Notes: generated by a model not told the origin, from the sequence alone. A DNA stretch of 64,000 nt from an uncultured Campylobacter sp. (GCA_934718785.1 CAKVAF010000004.1:39830-103829); one strand, 5' to 3'; shown: positions 23,723 through 33,541, counted from the stretch's first letter. Translations and numbers: made by a program.

Positions 23723-24589
23723 TTAAAATCTCTCAATAATCTTTTTGAAAAAGCTAGTAAAACTGCGACTTGGAGTATCATCAAGCATTTTTTGTTCCAA
23801 CCTATACAAAAGCTTGGAAGCTAAGCTTTTTAGCTCATCTGCTGAGTGAGTATTTTCATCACTAAAAAGGCTTCTTGTTTTTATAGATGAGCTGACATTT
23901 TTAGAATCACTCACAAAGCCTAGAAATTCTAAATTTAAAGGATTTTTGATATTGGCAGCAGCGACTTTTTTGATATTTTCAAAGACGCGCAAGGCTTCGT
24001 TTTCATTTTTTACTGAATTTAAAAGCATAAGTAAATTTTCTTTTGTTTTACAAGTTGTTTTTATAGTCGCATAAGCATCTGTAATGGCTGCTGGATCAGG
24101 CACAGTTACAACGATAACCTCATCAGCCATTTCTAAAAAATGCTGTATATTTCCGCCTATGCCAGCTCCTGTATCAATGATTAAAAAGTCTAAATTATCA
24201 AGCACGCTAGCTTGATTTAAAAAACGCTCATAGATATTTTTATCATTGTATTTTAAAATTTCATCCCCACTCTCGCCCGGAATTAGCCACAAATTATCCT
24301 TAACTTCAATCAAAATATCCTCAAGCGCGCACTCACCACGCAAAACATGAAGCAAGTTTTTATTAATTCTCACATTTAAAAGCACGTCTAAATTCGCTAG
24401 TCCTATGTCAGCATCAAATAGCCCCACCTTGTAGCCATTTTTAGCTAAGATATTGCCTAAATTTGCACTCATCGTGCTTTTTCCCACGCCACCTTTGCCA
24501 CTTGTAATGGCGATAAAATGTGTGCCTTTGTGCTTTTTAATCTTATTTTGACTCATTAAATTTTGTAATTTATCCGCCTGATTACTCAT
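23723..24589 (-). CDS. flhG: Flagellar number regulator FlhG (MinD-like ATPase)
   Basis: FlhG (also YlxH/FleN) is a MinD-type ATPase that restricts flagellar number and, in Campylobacter, also influences division placement. The deviant Walker A GKGGVGKST is at 31-39. DADIGLANLD and LIIDTGAGIG mark the other nucleotide elements. An N-terminal segment DKLQNLMSQNK resembles the short motif that stimulates FlhF GTPase. The 288-residue protein overlaps flhF by eight bases, so the two partners are probably translated together. Confidence 0.94.
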   Translation of the reverse strand: MSNQADKLQNLMSQNKIKKHKGTHFIAITSGKGGVGKSTMSANLGNILAKNGYKVGLFDADIGLANLDVLLNVRINKNLLHVLRGECALEDILIEVKDNLWLIPGESGDEILKYNDKNIYERFLNQASVLDNLDFLIIDTGAGIGGNIQHFLEMADEVIVVTVPDPAAITDAYATIKTTCKTKENLLMLLNSVKNENEALRVFENIKKVAAANIKNPLNLEFLGFVSDSKNVSSSIKTRSLFSDENTHSADELKSLASKLLYRLEQKMLDDTPSRSFTSFFKKIIERF

Positions 24590-26033
24590 TTTCTTTCCTT
24601 CTAAAGCCCTCTAACACGCACTTTACTAAAAATTCACTATTTGCAAGCTCTATATCATCAGGCACTTCTTGGCCTACTGAAAAAAAGCTCATCGGTGTAT
24701 TTGTTTCATAAATAAGAGAAAAAATATTGCCAAAGACCTTTGTTTCATCAAATTTAGTGATGATTAAAGTATCCATATCTAAAAAGCTTGAAAAATTCTT
24801 ATAAACATCGAGCAAATCCTCGAATTTGGTATTAGCAGAAATGACTAAATTCACGTCAATATCAGCATTTGCGTGCGATAAAAACTCCTTTGTCTTAGCT
24901 AATTTACTTTGATCATATTGCGAATTTCCTATGGTATCTACCAGTATCACTTGGCAATAATTAAGCGATTTTATCGCTTCATCCAAGTCCTTAGGCTCAA
25001 TGCTATCAATAATAGGCAGCTTCATCATCGTAGCATATTGATGCAGCTGCTCAACCGCGCCTATTCTATAAGTATCAAGGGTTATGATGCCTGTTTTATA
25101 GCGTTTATCCCCATAAGCATAGCGAAAAGCAAGCTTTGCTAAAGTCGTGGTCTTTCCAACGCCCGTTGGACCTACAAGCATCATAATTTTTTGCTTTTTA
25201 TTTTCCTTTTCTACGCGCACAGGTAGCATTTGCCTTAAAAGAGAATAAAAATAGCGCGACACGGCCTCAGGATTACTTTTCATACTCACAGGCATATTTT
25301 CAACAGTGGCTTTCATAATGGCTTCTAAATGCTCTTCTTTCATACCGCTTTCCTTAGCCTGCTTGTAAATTGTGGCAAATTCAGGCGGTATAATTAAATT
25401 TTGCCTTAAAGCAGCCTTGTCCTCCCATATCATATCGACAATTAAACTTACTTTTTCACTCAGTTTATTGATTTGCTTTTCAAAGGATTGCATTTTTTTA
25501 TCATACTGATCTTCTTCTTTTGCCAAAAGCTCAGGAGCGCTTGCGACCTTGTCTATCTCAGCGCTTACTTCGCTTAGTCTTTGCCTAAAATTATCCAGCC
25601 TATCTTGGCTATTTTTATTTTTTACAAAGGCTCTTGCTTCTTTTGCAGCCGATGAAAAATCAAGCACGACATCTTCTTCTTTTAAATTAAGCTCATCAAG
25701 ATCTATTTTATCAGCCTTTGTTCTTGATTTGTTTAAATCTACATTATTTAAGGCATTTAAATTTGTATTTTTTGAGCCATTTGCATTTAATGAATTATTT
25801 AAATTTGGGGCTAAATTTGCTTTTTTAGGGGCTTTACCCATTTTTTTCAAATGCTCTTCATAGTCCTTTTCTTCAATAGCCACAACAACTTCATACAAAG
25901 GCTTTTGAGTAAGGCTTTTTCCACGAATTTGTTTTTGAGTGATGATTAAAGCTTCATCGCCATAATCTTCTTTCACCTTAGGAATGATATGCGCGGTATC
26001 TTCAACCGTAAAAGTATGAACGAGCTGACCCAC
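24582..26033 (-). CDS. flhF: Flagellar biosynthesis GTPase FlhF
   Basis: FlhF (483 residues) is the SRP-type GTPase that marks the pole for flagellar assembly and in Campylobacter is needed for sigma-54 dependent flagellar genes. The N-terminal B domain begins VHTFTVEDTAHIIPKV. A low-complexity asparagine-rich linker lies near 78-105. The N and G domains follow, with P-loop GPTGVGKTTT at 288-297, LDTYRIGAVEQL, VDTIG and TKFDET. It follows folK by 13 bases on the same strand. Confidence 0.95.
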   Translation of the reverse strand: MGQLVHTFTVEDTAHIIPKVKEDYGDEALIITQKQIRGKSLTQKPLYEVVVAIEEKDYEEHLKKMGKAPKKANLAPNLNNSLNANGSKNTNLNALNNVDLNKSRTKADKIDLDELNLKEEDVVLDFSSAAKEARAFVKNKNSQDRLDNFRQRLSEVSAEIDKVASAPELLAKEEDQYDKKMQSFEKQINKLSEKVSLIVDMIWEDKAALRQNLIIPPEFATIYKQAKESGMKEEHLEAIMKATVENMPVSMKSNPEAVSRYFYSLLRQMLPVRVEKENKKQKIMMLVGPTGVGKTTTLAKLAFRYAYGDKRYKTGIITLDTYRIGAVEQLHQYATMMKLPIIDSIEPKDLDEAIKSLNYCQVILVDTIGNSQYDQSKLAKTKEFLSHANADIDVNLVISANTKFEDLLDVYKNFSSFLDMDTLIITKFDETKVFGNIFSLIYETNTPMSFFSVGQEVPDDIELANSEFLVKCVLEGFRRKENE

Positions 26034-26046
26034 TTTTATCCTTTCT

Positions 26047-26538
26047 TTAACCCAAATTAAGCTCTGCTAAGGGTAAAATAACGCTCAAGCGCTCATTTAC
26101 GCCCACATGAGGCAAAGTGCAAAAATAATCATTTTTACTCTTTGCACTAAAATACAAAAGGTCTAAATCAAGTGTTCTAGGAGCGTTTTTAAAGCTTCTT
26201 TTTCGTCTAAATTTAAACTCATAAAAAAGCAAAATTTTTAAAAGCGCTCTGGCGTGTAAATTACTTTGTAAAAGCATTACAGCATTATGAAAGTCCTTTT
26301 GTGCCTCATAACCAAAGGCTTTGTTGATTAAAATGCTTGAAGTTTGAAGCACCTTAAAGCGTTTATCAGCCATTAAAAGCCTAAAAAACTTGATAAATCT
26401 TTCTTTTTCTCCGTCAATATTACTGCCAAGTCCTATGAGAGCTTTAAATTTACCCCTTGATTTATCGAATTTATTTTTACACAAAAAAGGATAAAAGCTC
26501 ATCTTTTTAAAGCTCCTTGCACCCTTGATTTTAAGCAT
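26047..26538 (-). CDS. folK: 2-amino-4-hydroxy-6-hydroxymethyldihydropteridine pyrophosphokinase
   Basis: FolK transfers pyrophosphate from ATP to the pterin in folate synthesis. The GLGSNIDG segment (near 37-44) and the active-site APRTLDLDLLYF (near 117-128) are diagnostic. The 163-residue protein has an N-terminal extension of about 32 residues rich in lysine and phenylalanine before the usual start; an in-frame ATG at 26502 would shorten it by 12. It is separated from aroQ by a single base and precedes flhF, so metabolic and flagellar genes share a transcript. Confidence 0.88.
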   Translation of the reverse strand: MLKIKGARSFKKMSFYPFLCKNKFDKSRGKFKALIGLGSNIDGEKERFIKFFRLLMADKRFKVLQTSSILINKAFGYEAQKDFHNAVMLLQSNLHARALLKILLFYEFKFRRKRSFKNAPRTLDLDLLYFSAKSKNDYFCTLPHVGVNERLSVILPLAELNLG

Positions 26539-26539
26539 T

Positions 26540-27016
26540 TTAGCCTATGTTATTTGCCTGCTTTAACTTTTGAATTTGTTCTACAATTTGTAAAATTCCC
26601 ATTAAAGCTAAATGATAGCCAAAGGCGCCAAAGCCAACTATTGAGCCAGCACACACAGGAGCTATAAGGCTTTTGTGGCGAAATTCTTCACGACGATAAA
26701 CATTAGAAATATGCACCTCAATCACAGGCAAATTCACAGCCGCAATCGCATCTCTAATGGCTATGCTAGTGTGAGTATAAGCAGCCGCGTTTAAAATAAT
26801 TCCATCTGCTGTGCCAAGGCATTCTTGGATTTTATCAACAAGCTCGCCTTCAAAATTGCTTTGAAAAAAGTCAAGCTCGATATTTAATTCATTTTGCTGA
26901 CTGGCTGCGATTTTCATCTGCTCGTGAATTTCATCCATTTTCATAGGACCATAAATAGCCGTCTCTCTTAAGCCTAGCATATTAATATTAGGTCCTTCAA
27001 TCACCATAATTTTCAT
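26540..27016 (-). CDS. aroQ: 3-dehydroquinate dehydratase, type II
   Basis: AroQ dehydrates 3-dehydroquinate in the shikimate pathway. The 158-residue length and the signatures [12 protein letters not shown] with Y22 of [20 protein letters not shown] and [17 protein letters not shown] (catalytic histidine) define the type II dodecameric form. It is the first gene of the minus-strand run that leads into the flagellar genes, so a promoter should lie in the 93-base gap shared with the divergent hydrolase gene at 27110. Confidence 0.96.
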   Translation of the reverse strand: MKIMVIEGPNINMLGLRETAIYGPMKMDEIHEQMKIAASQQNELNIELDFFQSNFEGELVDKIQECLGTADGIILNAAAYTHTSIAIRDAIAAVNLPVIEVHISNVYRREEFRHKSLIAPVCAGSIVGFGAFGYHLALMGILQIVEQIQKLKQANNIG

Positions 27017-27109
27017 TTTTTGTCCTTAAATTTGCAAAAATTTTTGCACTTATTATAACATTTTAAAACTAAATTTTGCTAGAATTTAGCTTTAATTTTA
27101 GGAAAGAAA

Positions 27110-28333
27110 ATGTTAAAAATCATCAAAGCAAGATATATTTTACCCTGTGATGAAACCTTTAGTGTGCTTGAAAATGCTGCCTTTGTCTTTGATGAAAAAA
27201 TCATCGAAGTTGGCAAATTTGAAAGCTTAATCAAAAAATATCCCGCTGCAAAGCTTATCAAAACCCCTAAAAACTCACTCATTTTGCCTGCTTTTATCAA
27301 CACTCACACGCATTTAGAATTTAGCGCAAATGCTTATACACTTGAGTTTGGAGATTTTTTAAAATGGCTTAAAAGCGTGATAAAAAGCAGAGATAATCTA
27401 AGCAAAAGCGCGAAAGAAGAATTAATCTTACAAAAGCTTTCTCAAATGGCGCGCTCTGGCACAGCCACAATAGGCGAAATTTCAAGCTTTGGCAGCGATT
27501 TAAGTGCTTGCGTAAAATCAAATTTAAGAGTGGTTTTTTTCAATGAAATTTTAGGCGTAAATGAAGAGTTTAACGAAGCTAAAAAAGCTGAGTTTTTAAA
27601 AAGATTTCAAGCCAGTTTAAAGTATGTAAATGAGAGATTTAGCCCTGCGATTTCGCTTCATTCGCCTTATTCTTTAAACTTAAATTTAGCTAAGTTTGCC
27701 CTAAGTCTAGCAAAAAAACATAAAATGCTTGTGAGTTCTCATTTTTTAGAAAGTGCTTATGAGAAAAAATGGCTTCTTAACGCACAAGGTGGCTTTAAAA
27801 AATGGCTTTTAAATTTCTCTAAAAATCCCAAGCCAAACTACACCCCACAAAGCTTTGTAAACCTTTTTAAAAATCAAAAAACGCTTTTTACGCATTGTGT
27901 TTTTTTAGATGATTTTTCACTTTTAGATAAAAATTTGCATTCAATCACGCATTGTGCTATGTCAAACCGCCTTTTATGCAATAAAACCTTAAATTTAAAA
28001 AAGGCGCTAAACTCAGGGCTAAATATAAATTTAGGCACGGACGGACTTAGCTCAAATAATTCTTTATCCATGCTTGATGAAATGCGCGCGAATTTAGCCA
28101 TTCATTCAAGTTTAAAGCCCGAAATTTTAGCTCAAAAGCTTTTATTAATGGCGACAAATAAAGGCGCAAAGGCTTTGAATTTAAATGCTGGCGAGATAAA
28201 AGCGGGCAAGCTTGCTGATTTTAGCGTCTTTAAAATAAGCGAGTGTGAAAAGGAACAACTCCCACTTCAATTTATCTTAAACGCGAAAGAAGTTTCAAAT
28301 TTATTCATAGGAGGAAAAGAATGTCGTTTCTAA
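27110..28333 (+). CDS. Amidohydrolase, aminofutalosine deaminase-like
   Basis: A 407-residue metal-dependent hydrolase of the amidohydrolase superfamily (COG0402 type). Metal ligands are visible as H66 and H68 in NTHTHLEF, a histidine in SSHFLES, one in THCVF and the aspartate in GTDGLSSNN. The closing ALNLNAGEIKAGKLADFSVF is typical of the group. Related epsilonproteobacterial enzymes have been linked to deamination of 6-amino-6-deoxyfutalosine in menaquinone synthesis, but C. jejuni is reported to use a direct nucleosidase route, so the substrate is open. It overlaps sppA by 13 bases. Confidence 0.78.
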   Translation: MLKIIKARYILPCDETFSVLENAAFVFDEKIIEVGKFESLIKKYPAAKLIKTPKNSLILPAFINTHTHLEFSANAYTLEFGDFLKWLKSVIKSRDNLSKSAKEELILQKLSQMARSGTATIGEISSFGSDLSACVKSNLRVVFFNEILGVNEEFNEAKKAEFLKRFQASLKYVNERFSPAISLHSPYSLNLNLAKFALSLAKKHKMLVSSHFLESAYEKKWLLNAQGGFKKWLLNFSKNPKPNYTPQSFVNLFKNQKTLFTHCVFLDDFSLLDKNLHSITHCAMSNRLLCNKTLNLKKALNSGLNINLGTDGLSSNNSLSMLDEMRANLAIHSSLKPEILAQKLLLMATNKGAKALNLNAGEIKAGKLADFSVFKISECEKEQLPLQFILNAKEVSNLFIGGKECRF

Positions 28334-29199
28334 AGTCTATTTTTAAGGGTTTTGGTGCTTGTATTAAATATATAAATACTTATTTTAAAACCTTTGTTTT
28401 TTTATTTATAGTTTTTTTGATACTTTCTCCAAGTGGCGATACAAAGGTGCAAAACTACAATTTAGCCAAGCTTGTTTTAAACACAGAAATTGATAATGTC
28501 GATGCGCTTTTAGAAAAAATGAAAGAAGCAAGAGATGATGAGAGCGTTAAGGGCGTGCTTTTTGTGATAGATAGTCCAGGAGGAGCCTTTGCTCCTAGTA
28601 TGCAGCTAGCATTAACCCTTGAAAAATTAAGGGCTAAAAAGCCTGTGCTAGTGTATGCAAGCGGTACTTTAGCAAGCGGAAGTTATCTTGCAGCAGCAAG
28701 TGCAAATAAAATTTACGCAAATCCTGCTTCTTTCATAGGCTCGATAGGAGTTATCGTTCAAGGTGCTGATATAAGCGAGTTTGCGAGTAAATTAGGCTTT
28801 AAAAGCCAGGTGATAAAGGCGGGCGAGTTTAAAGAAGCAGGCACTTTTATGAGACAGTGGAGCGAAAAAGAAAGGCTTGCTTTGCAAACTCTTGTCAATG
28901 AAAGCTACACGCTTTTTACAAACTATGTAGCAAATGCGCGTTCACTTGATATAGAGCAAAAAGATGAATGGGCAAATGCGCGTGTGTTTTTAGCTAAAGA
29001 TGCAAAAAAGCTAAAACTCATCGATGAAATCGCTGATATTGAGGATGCTACAAAGGAGCTTGAAAAGCTAAGTGGGGTACAAAAGGCTAAATTTAAAGAA
29101 GATAATAAATTTGATAAATTTATAGAAAAATTAAGCGCTCAAACAAGTTTAATTTTAACACAAAGCATAAAATCTGCGTTAAATTTAGGCGTAAAATAA
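28321..29199 (+). CDS. sppA: Signal peptide peptidase SppA, short form
   Basis: SppA degrades leftover signal peptides in the membrane. The 292-residue protein is the single-domain form with one N-terminal membrane helix (about 22-37). The Ser-Lys dyad is S119 (ASGTLASGSY) with K171 (AGEFKEAG); the 52-residue spacing equals that of the Bacillus enzyme. IDSPGG (83-88) and FIGSIGVI (138-145) are conserved. The ATG overlaps the hydrolase end and is preceded by a strong AGGAGG site. Transcription probably ends in the hairpin at 29222. Confidence 0.92.
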   Translation: MSFLKSIFKGFGACIKYINTYFKTFVFLFIVFLILSPSGDTKVQNYNLAKLVLNTEIDNVDALLEKMKEARDDESVKGVLFVIDSPGGAFAPSMQLALTLEKLRAKKPVLVYASGTLASGSYLAAASANKIYANPASFIGSIGVIVQGADISEFASKLGFKSQVIKAGEFKEAGTFMRQWSEKERLALQTLVNESYTLFTNYVANARSLDIEQKDEWANARVFLAKDAKKLKLIDEIADIEDATKELEKLSGVQKAKFKEDNKFDKFIEKLSAQTSLILTQSIKSALNLGVK

Positions 29200-29221
29200 A
29201 TGCAATGTAAAAAAATTGATG

Positions 29222-29260
29222 AAGACACTTAAAGATGATAAATTTGAGTGTCTTTTTATC
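29222..29260. terminator. Convergent terminator between sppA and guaA
   Basis: AAGACACT-T-AAA (29222-29233) pairs with TTT-G-AGTGTCTT (29243-29254), with one T-G wobble and a nine-base loop, followed by TTTT on the plus strand. It lies between two genes that end toward each other. Confidence 0.7.
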
Positions 29261-29270
29261 GCTATAAATC

Positions 29271-30803
29271 TCACTCCCACTCAATGGTGCCGGGCGGCTT
29301 GCTAGTAATATCATACACCACACGGTTAATGCCTGCTACTTCATTGATAATTCTTTTACTTACATTTTCTAAAAGCGCGTAAGGAAGATGAGAAAAGCTA
29401 GCTGTCATGCCATCACTTGCATTTACAGCGCGCACGCAAATGGTGTTTTCATAGGTACGATTATCGCCCATCACGCCCACACTTTTTACATTTAAAAGCA
29501 CGCAAAAAGCCTGCCAAGTCTTATCATAATAACCACTACTCTTAAGCTCTTCTTGCAAAATAATATCAGCAGCACGCACCAAGCTTAAGCTTTCTTCATT
29601 CACCTCGCCTAAAATGCGTATAGCAAGGCCTGGTCCTGGAAAAGGATGACGGTATATCATTTCGCGGGGCAAGCCTAGCTCAAGCCCTAAATTTCTTACT
29701 TCATCCTTAAAAATTTCACGCAAAGGTTCAAGCAACTTAAGCTTCATCTTTTCAGGTAAGCCGCCTACATTGTGATGACTTTTTATGGTCTTTGATGAGC
29801 CTACAACAGAGCTTTCGATGATATCTGTATATAGTGTGCCCTGGGCTAAAAACTCTATATCATCATATTTTTTAGCCTCTTCTTCAAAGACTTCTATAAA
29901 AGTATTTCCTATGATTTTACGCTTTTTTTCTGGCTCAAACATCCCTTTTAAGCGACTTAAAAAAAGCTTGCTCGCATCTACTACATTTAAATTTATATGA
30001 AGGTTTTTAAACATCGCTTCAACCTGCTCGCGCTCATTTGCCCTTAAAAGTCCGTTATCTACAAAAACGGCTACAAGCTGGCTAGGCACAGCATTTGCTA
30101 AAAGTGCTGCCACCACAGAGCTATCCACGCCCCCACTTACCGCGCAAAGCACCTTTTTATCGCACACCTTTGCCCTTATAGCCTCGCTTTGCTCTTTTGC
30201 AAAGCTTCCCATATTCCACACGCTTTCACATTTACAAATGATTTTTGCAAAATTTCTTAGAATTTGCGCACCAAACTCGCTGTGCTGCACTTCAGGGTGA
30301 AATTGAAGTGCATAAATTTGACGCTTTTCATCGCCAAAAACGCAAAATTCGCTATTTTCGCTTTTTGCTAGCACGTTAAATCCTTGTGGCAGGCTCTCAA
30401 CCTTGTCGCTATGACTCATCCAAACGATTTGACTTTGAGGCAGATTTTTAAAAAGCACGCTTTCTTTTTCGACGCTAATGCTTGCTTTGCCATATTCTTT
30501 ATGCTTTGCAGCAGCGACATTTGCGCCAAAATGATGGGCGATGAGCTGCATACCATAGCAAATTCCAAGAATAGGCACATTTAAATCAAACACGCCCTTA
30601 TCACAAAAATAAGCATTTTCAGCATAAACACTAGCTGGACCCCCACTTAAAATAATGCCCTTAGGGCTTTTTTCTTTTATAAGCTCTAAATTTGCATTAA
30701 AGGGCAAAATTTCGCTGTAAAAGCCAGCTTCTCTAAGCCTTCTAGCGATTAACTGCGTGTATTGTGAGCCAAAGTCTAGTACCAAAATTAAGTCTTGCTT
30801 CAT
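29271..30803 (-). CDS. guaA: GMP synthase (glutamine-hydrolysing)
   Basis: GuaA converts XMP to GMP with ATP and glutamine. The N-terminal class I amidotransferase domain has the nucleophile C82 in GICYGMQL and the histidine-glutamate pair in [10 protein letters not shown]. The ATP-pyrophosphatase loop SGGVDSS follows near 223, and the C-terminal dimerisation domain ends in the conserved KPPGTIEWE. Its 510 residues are standard. It is a single gene bounded by a hairpin downstream and by a dispersed repeat upstream. Confidence 0.97.
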   Translation of the reverse strand: MKQDLILVLDFGSQYTQLIARRLREAGFYSEILPFNANLELIKEKSPKGIILSGGPASVYAENAYFCDKGVFDLNVPILGICYGMQLIAHHFGANVAAAKHKEYGKASISVEKESVLFKNLPQSQIVWMSHSDKVESLPQGFNVLAKSENSEFCVFGDEKRQIYALQFHPEVQHSEFGAQILRNFAKIICKCESVWNMGSFAKEQSEAIRAKVCDKKVLCAVSGGVDSSVVAALLANAVPSQLVAVFVDNGLLRANEREQVEAMFKNLHINLNVVDASKLFLSRLKGMFEPEKKRKIIGNTFIEVFEEEAKKYDDIEFLAQGTLYTDIIESSVVGSSKTIKSHHNVGGLPEKMKLKLLEPLREIFKDEVRNLGLELGLPREMIYRHPFPGPGLAIRILGEVNEESLSLVRAADIILQEELKSSGYYDKTWQAFCVLLNVKSVGVMGDNRTYENTICVRAVNASDGMTASFSHLPYALLENVSKRIINEVAGINRVVYDITSKPPGTIEWE

Positions 30804-30859
30804 TGATATTCCTTATTATTAGTGGCTTTGCTTTTGAAATTTAAAATTTAAGTCTCGCC

Positions 30860-30990
30860 GTCATTGCGAGAATTTGCGAAAGCAAATTCGTGGCAATCCA
30901 TTGTTTGAATTTACAATTAAATTATAGATTGCTTCGCTTGCGCTCGCAATGACAAATCCCAAAACTCGCGCCGCTGTTTTTAAATTTATT
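30860..30990. repeat. Dispersed MITE-like repeat, well-preserved copy (with edge segment)
   Basis: The core 30860-30953 starts with GTCATTGCGAG and ends with its exact inverse, CTCGCAATGAC. Inside are a hairpin-forming GAATTTGCGAAAGCAAATTC, GTGGCAATCCATTG and GATTGCTTCGCTTGCGCTCG. An edge segment AACTCGCGCCGCTGTTTTTAA follows. The copy at 34934-35059 has the same parts in the opposite orientation. No coding potential is seen in this gap (30804-31041). Confidence 0.68.
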
Positions 30991-31041
30991 ACAAATTTTA
31001 AATTAAAATTAAAAATAAAGTCTAAATCGCGTGAATTTTTA

Positions 31042-31203
31042 TCACCAGCGATTTATATCTTGATATTTTCGCGATTTTATCACCGTGCCATTGCTATCTT
31101 TTAGCTCATAAACAGGATCGCCCTTATAGCCACAAGCTACAAAAAAATTTAAGCATAAAAATGCTAAAATGAGCTTATGAAAAAGGCTTTTTTTGAAATT
31201 CAA
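31042..31203 (-). CDS. Small lipoprotein, LptM/YifL-like
   Basis: A tiny lipoprotein with a basic start (NFKKSLFHK), a hydrophobic core (LILAFLCLNFF) and the lipobox VAC, followed by GYKGDPVYE, which resembles the CGLKGPLYFP start of YifL/LptM. LptM helps the LPS translocon mature in enterobacteria; the match here is short and tentative. The start is uncertain: TTG at 31203 gives 53 residues with a normal signal peptide, whereas ATG at 31245 gives 67 residues with an unusually long lead. Either way its 5' end overlaps the divergent gene at 31177. Confidence 0.6.
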   Translation of the reverse strand: MNFKKSLFHKLILAFLCLNFFVACGYKGDPVYELKDSNGTVIKSRKYQDINRW

Positions 31204-31680
31204 ACCCCAAGTTCCGTTATCATTGAGCTTTGCAAGCAAGGTCATTACAAATCCTTAAAAAACACATTTTTTTGCAAAGATTTTCTAGTTACGATGATGA
31301 GCAAAAGCGAGCAACCACTCATTAGCAAAATCTTTATCAAAAATTATACTCTAATTATACTTACAAAAAACTCAAGCGCTTATGCAGAATTAAATCATCC
31401 TAATGTCAAAGAAAATATCTTTTTTCGCCTCAAACTCTACGCCAAAGAATTCCCGCAAAGTCCCTTTTCTAGTGTAAGTGAGCTTAAAATTTTAAGTGAG
31501 AATTATTTCAAAAAAGAAGTTTTTGAGACAAAAAGCTTAAATTTAAATGAAAGCGAAGAAAAAAGCGATTTTATAGAGCTTAGCGACGCTAAATTTAAAA
31601 ATAATTTTGAAGATGAGATCTTATTTAAAAAATTTGAAGAATTAAGAAGGGCGATTTTAAAAAATAATGAAAAAAAATGA
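31177..31680 (+). CDS. Conserved hypothetical protein upstream of uvrC
   Basis: A 167-residue soluble protein with no recognised domain. The first 110 residues look like a mixed alpha-beta fold, and the end is acidic and lysine-rich with a likely helix (FEDEILFKKFEELRRAILKNNEKK). The last 14 bases overlap the start of uvrC, so the two are probably cotranslated. C. jejuni has a hypothetical gene in the same place next to uvrC and near guaA. The ribosome binding site is weak. The gene's 5' end overlaps the divergent lipoprotein gene. Function unknown. Confidence 0.65.
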   Translation: MKKAFFEIQTPSSVIIELCKQGHYKSLKNTFFCKDFLVTMMSKSEQPLISKIFIKNYTLIILTKNSSAYAELNHPNVKENIFFRLKLYAKEFPQSPFSSVSELKILSENYFKKEVFETKSLNLNESEEKSDFIELSDAKFKNNFEDEILFKKFEELRRAILKNNEKK

Positions 31681-33541
31681 GCCTGAAAACTTAAAATCTC
31701 AAAATGAAATCTCTTTAAAAGAGCTTGAAAAAGGCTTAAATTTTCAAAAAATTAGCCTTGAAAAAGATCTCGAAAATTTGCCAAGCTTAAGCGGGGTGTA
31801 TGAGTTTTTTAATGCTGAAAATAAGCTTTTGTATGTGGGTAAGGCAAAGGATTTAAAAAAGCGAGTAAGAAGCTATTTTAGCTTTACTCCCACCTTGCAC
31901 GCAAGCAGTAAGAACTCACTGCGCATTCAAAAAATGATAAATGAAGCCGTGCATTTAGAGTTCATCACTACCCAAAGCGAAGCTGATGCGCTCATCCTTG
32001 AAAACTCTTTCATCAAGCAACTTCATCCAAAATACAATATTTTATTAAGAGATGATAAAACTTATCCTTATATTTGCGTGGATTTTGAAGAAGATTTCGC
32101 GCGCCCCATTATCACTAGAAAGCTTATAAAAAGGGCGAAGATGAAGTATTTTGGACCCTTTTTTAAAGGCGCAAAAGCGCTTTTAGACGCGCTTTATTTT
32201 TACTATCCTTTAAAGCAAAAAGCAAATTGCGATAAACCCTGTATTTTTTATCAAATCAAACGCTGTAAAGCCCCATGTGCATGGCTTATTAGTAAAGATG
32301 AATACGCAAAAGTGCTTAAAAACGCCCTTAATGCTCTTTTAAATCCTAGTTTATTGATAAAAAATTTAAACGCTTCTATGCTAGAACTTGCCAAAAATGA
32401 AAACTACGAAGAAGCGGCTAGGCTGCGCGATCAAATAGCTACGATAAAAGACATCGAGGTAAAAACTCAAATTGATATCGCAAAGCTTGAAGACTTTAAT
32501 GTCTTTGCAATCGCCTGTGAGCAGGGCTTATTATCCACGCTTCGCTTTGTGGTGCAAGAGGGTAAAATCATCAGCGTTTATCACAAAGTGCATTTTTTAA
32601 GAGCAAATGAAGATATCGATAAAAACGAGCTTTACAAGCAATTTATCCTTGAGAGCTTTCCTGCTGATGAGCCTTTAAGCTCAACTAAGGCTTATATTTA
32701 CGAGGATTTTGAGGATAAAGAGCTTTTGCAGGGCTTACTAGAGAAGAGATTTGATAAAAAATTTGAGCTTAGCGTGCCAAAAATTGGCGAAAAAAGAAGA
32801 ATTTGTGATTTAGCCTATCAAAATGCCTTGCAAAATATCAAAAATCAAAGCAAAGATAGTGAAAATGCCCTGCTTAAAGAGCTTCAAAACTATTTTGAGC
32901 TTGAGCATTTGCCGCAAAAAATCGAAGTTTTTGATAATTCTCATTTACAAGGAAAAGCCACAGTTGGTGCGATGATCGTCTATGAAAAGAGCTTTTTAAA
33001 AGATGAATACCGTCTTTTTCACTTAAAACAAAAAAGCGAATACGAGCAAATGCGTGAGCTTTTAACAAGGCGCGCGATGAAATTTGACGAGCTTGCACCG
33101 CCTGATTTATGGCTCATTGACGGGGGCGCTACGCTTGTAAGCTTGGCTGATGAAATCGCTAAAAGCAGTGGAGCAAATATCGATATCTTAGGCATTTCAA
33201 AAGAAAAAATGGATGCAAAAACAAGGCGTGCAAAAGGGGACGCAAAGGATAAAATTCATTCTCTAAAAGCTAGCTTTAGCCTAAATACGAGCGATAAAAA
33301 GCTTTTATTTTTGCAAAAACTGCGTGATGAAGCGCACCGCTTTGCTATATCTTTCCATAGAAAAACGCGCAAAAAAGAAGATTTACAAAGCTCAAAGCTT
33401 AAGAATTTAGGCATAAGCGATGGCATTTTACAAAAACTTTTAAATTTCTTTGGCTCTTTTGAAAATATACACAGCGCCAGTTTTGAAGCTCTTAGCGAAA
33501 TTTGTGGCGAAAAAAACGCAAGAAAGATAAAGGGTTTGTAA
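31667..33541 (+). CDS. uvrC: Excinuclease ABC subunit C
   Basis: UvrC makes both incisions in nucleotide excision repair. The 624-residue protein has the GIY-YIG nuclease domain (LSGVYEFFNAENKLLYVGKAKDLKKRVRSYF type, about 40-70), a cysteine cluster (CDKPCIFYQIKRCKAPC, near 188-205), a UVR motif (NYEEAARLRDQIATIKDI), the RNase H-like domain with FDNSHLQGKATVGAMIVYE and DLWLIDGG, and a C-terminal HhH-like end. About 25 residues at the N-terminus precede the normal family start. It overlaps the hypothetical gene upstream. Confidence 0.95.
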   Translation: MKKNEPENLKSQNEISLKELEKGLNFQKISLEKDLENLPSLSGVYEFFNAENKLLYVGKAKDLKKRVRSYFSFTPTLHASSKNSLRIQKMINEAVHLEFITTQSEADALILENSFIKQLHPKYNILLRDDKTYPYICVDFEEDFARPIITRKLIKRAKMKYFGPFFKGAKALLDALYFYYPLKQKANCDKPCIFYQIKRCKAPCAWLISKDEYAKVLKNALNALLNPSLLIKNLNASMLELAKNENYEEAARLRDQIATIKDIEVKTQIDIAKLEDFNVFAIACEQGLLSTLRFVVQEGKIISVYHKVHFLRANEDIDKNELYKQFILESFPADEPLSSTKAYIYEDFEDKELLQGLLEKRFDKKFELSVPKIGEKRRICDLAYQNALQNIKNQSKDSENALLKELQNYFELEHLPQKIEVFDNSHLQGKATVGAMIVYEKSFLKDEYRLFHLKQKSEYEQMRELLTRRAMKFDELAPPDLWLIDGGATLVSLADEIAKSSGANIDILGISKEKMDAKTRRAKGDAKDKIHSLKASFSLNTSDKKLLFLQKLRDEAHRFAISFHRKTRKKEDLQSSKLKNLGISDGILQKLLNFFGSFENIHSASFEALSEICGEKNARKIKGL

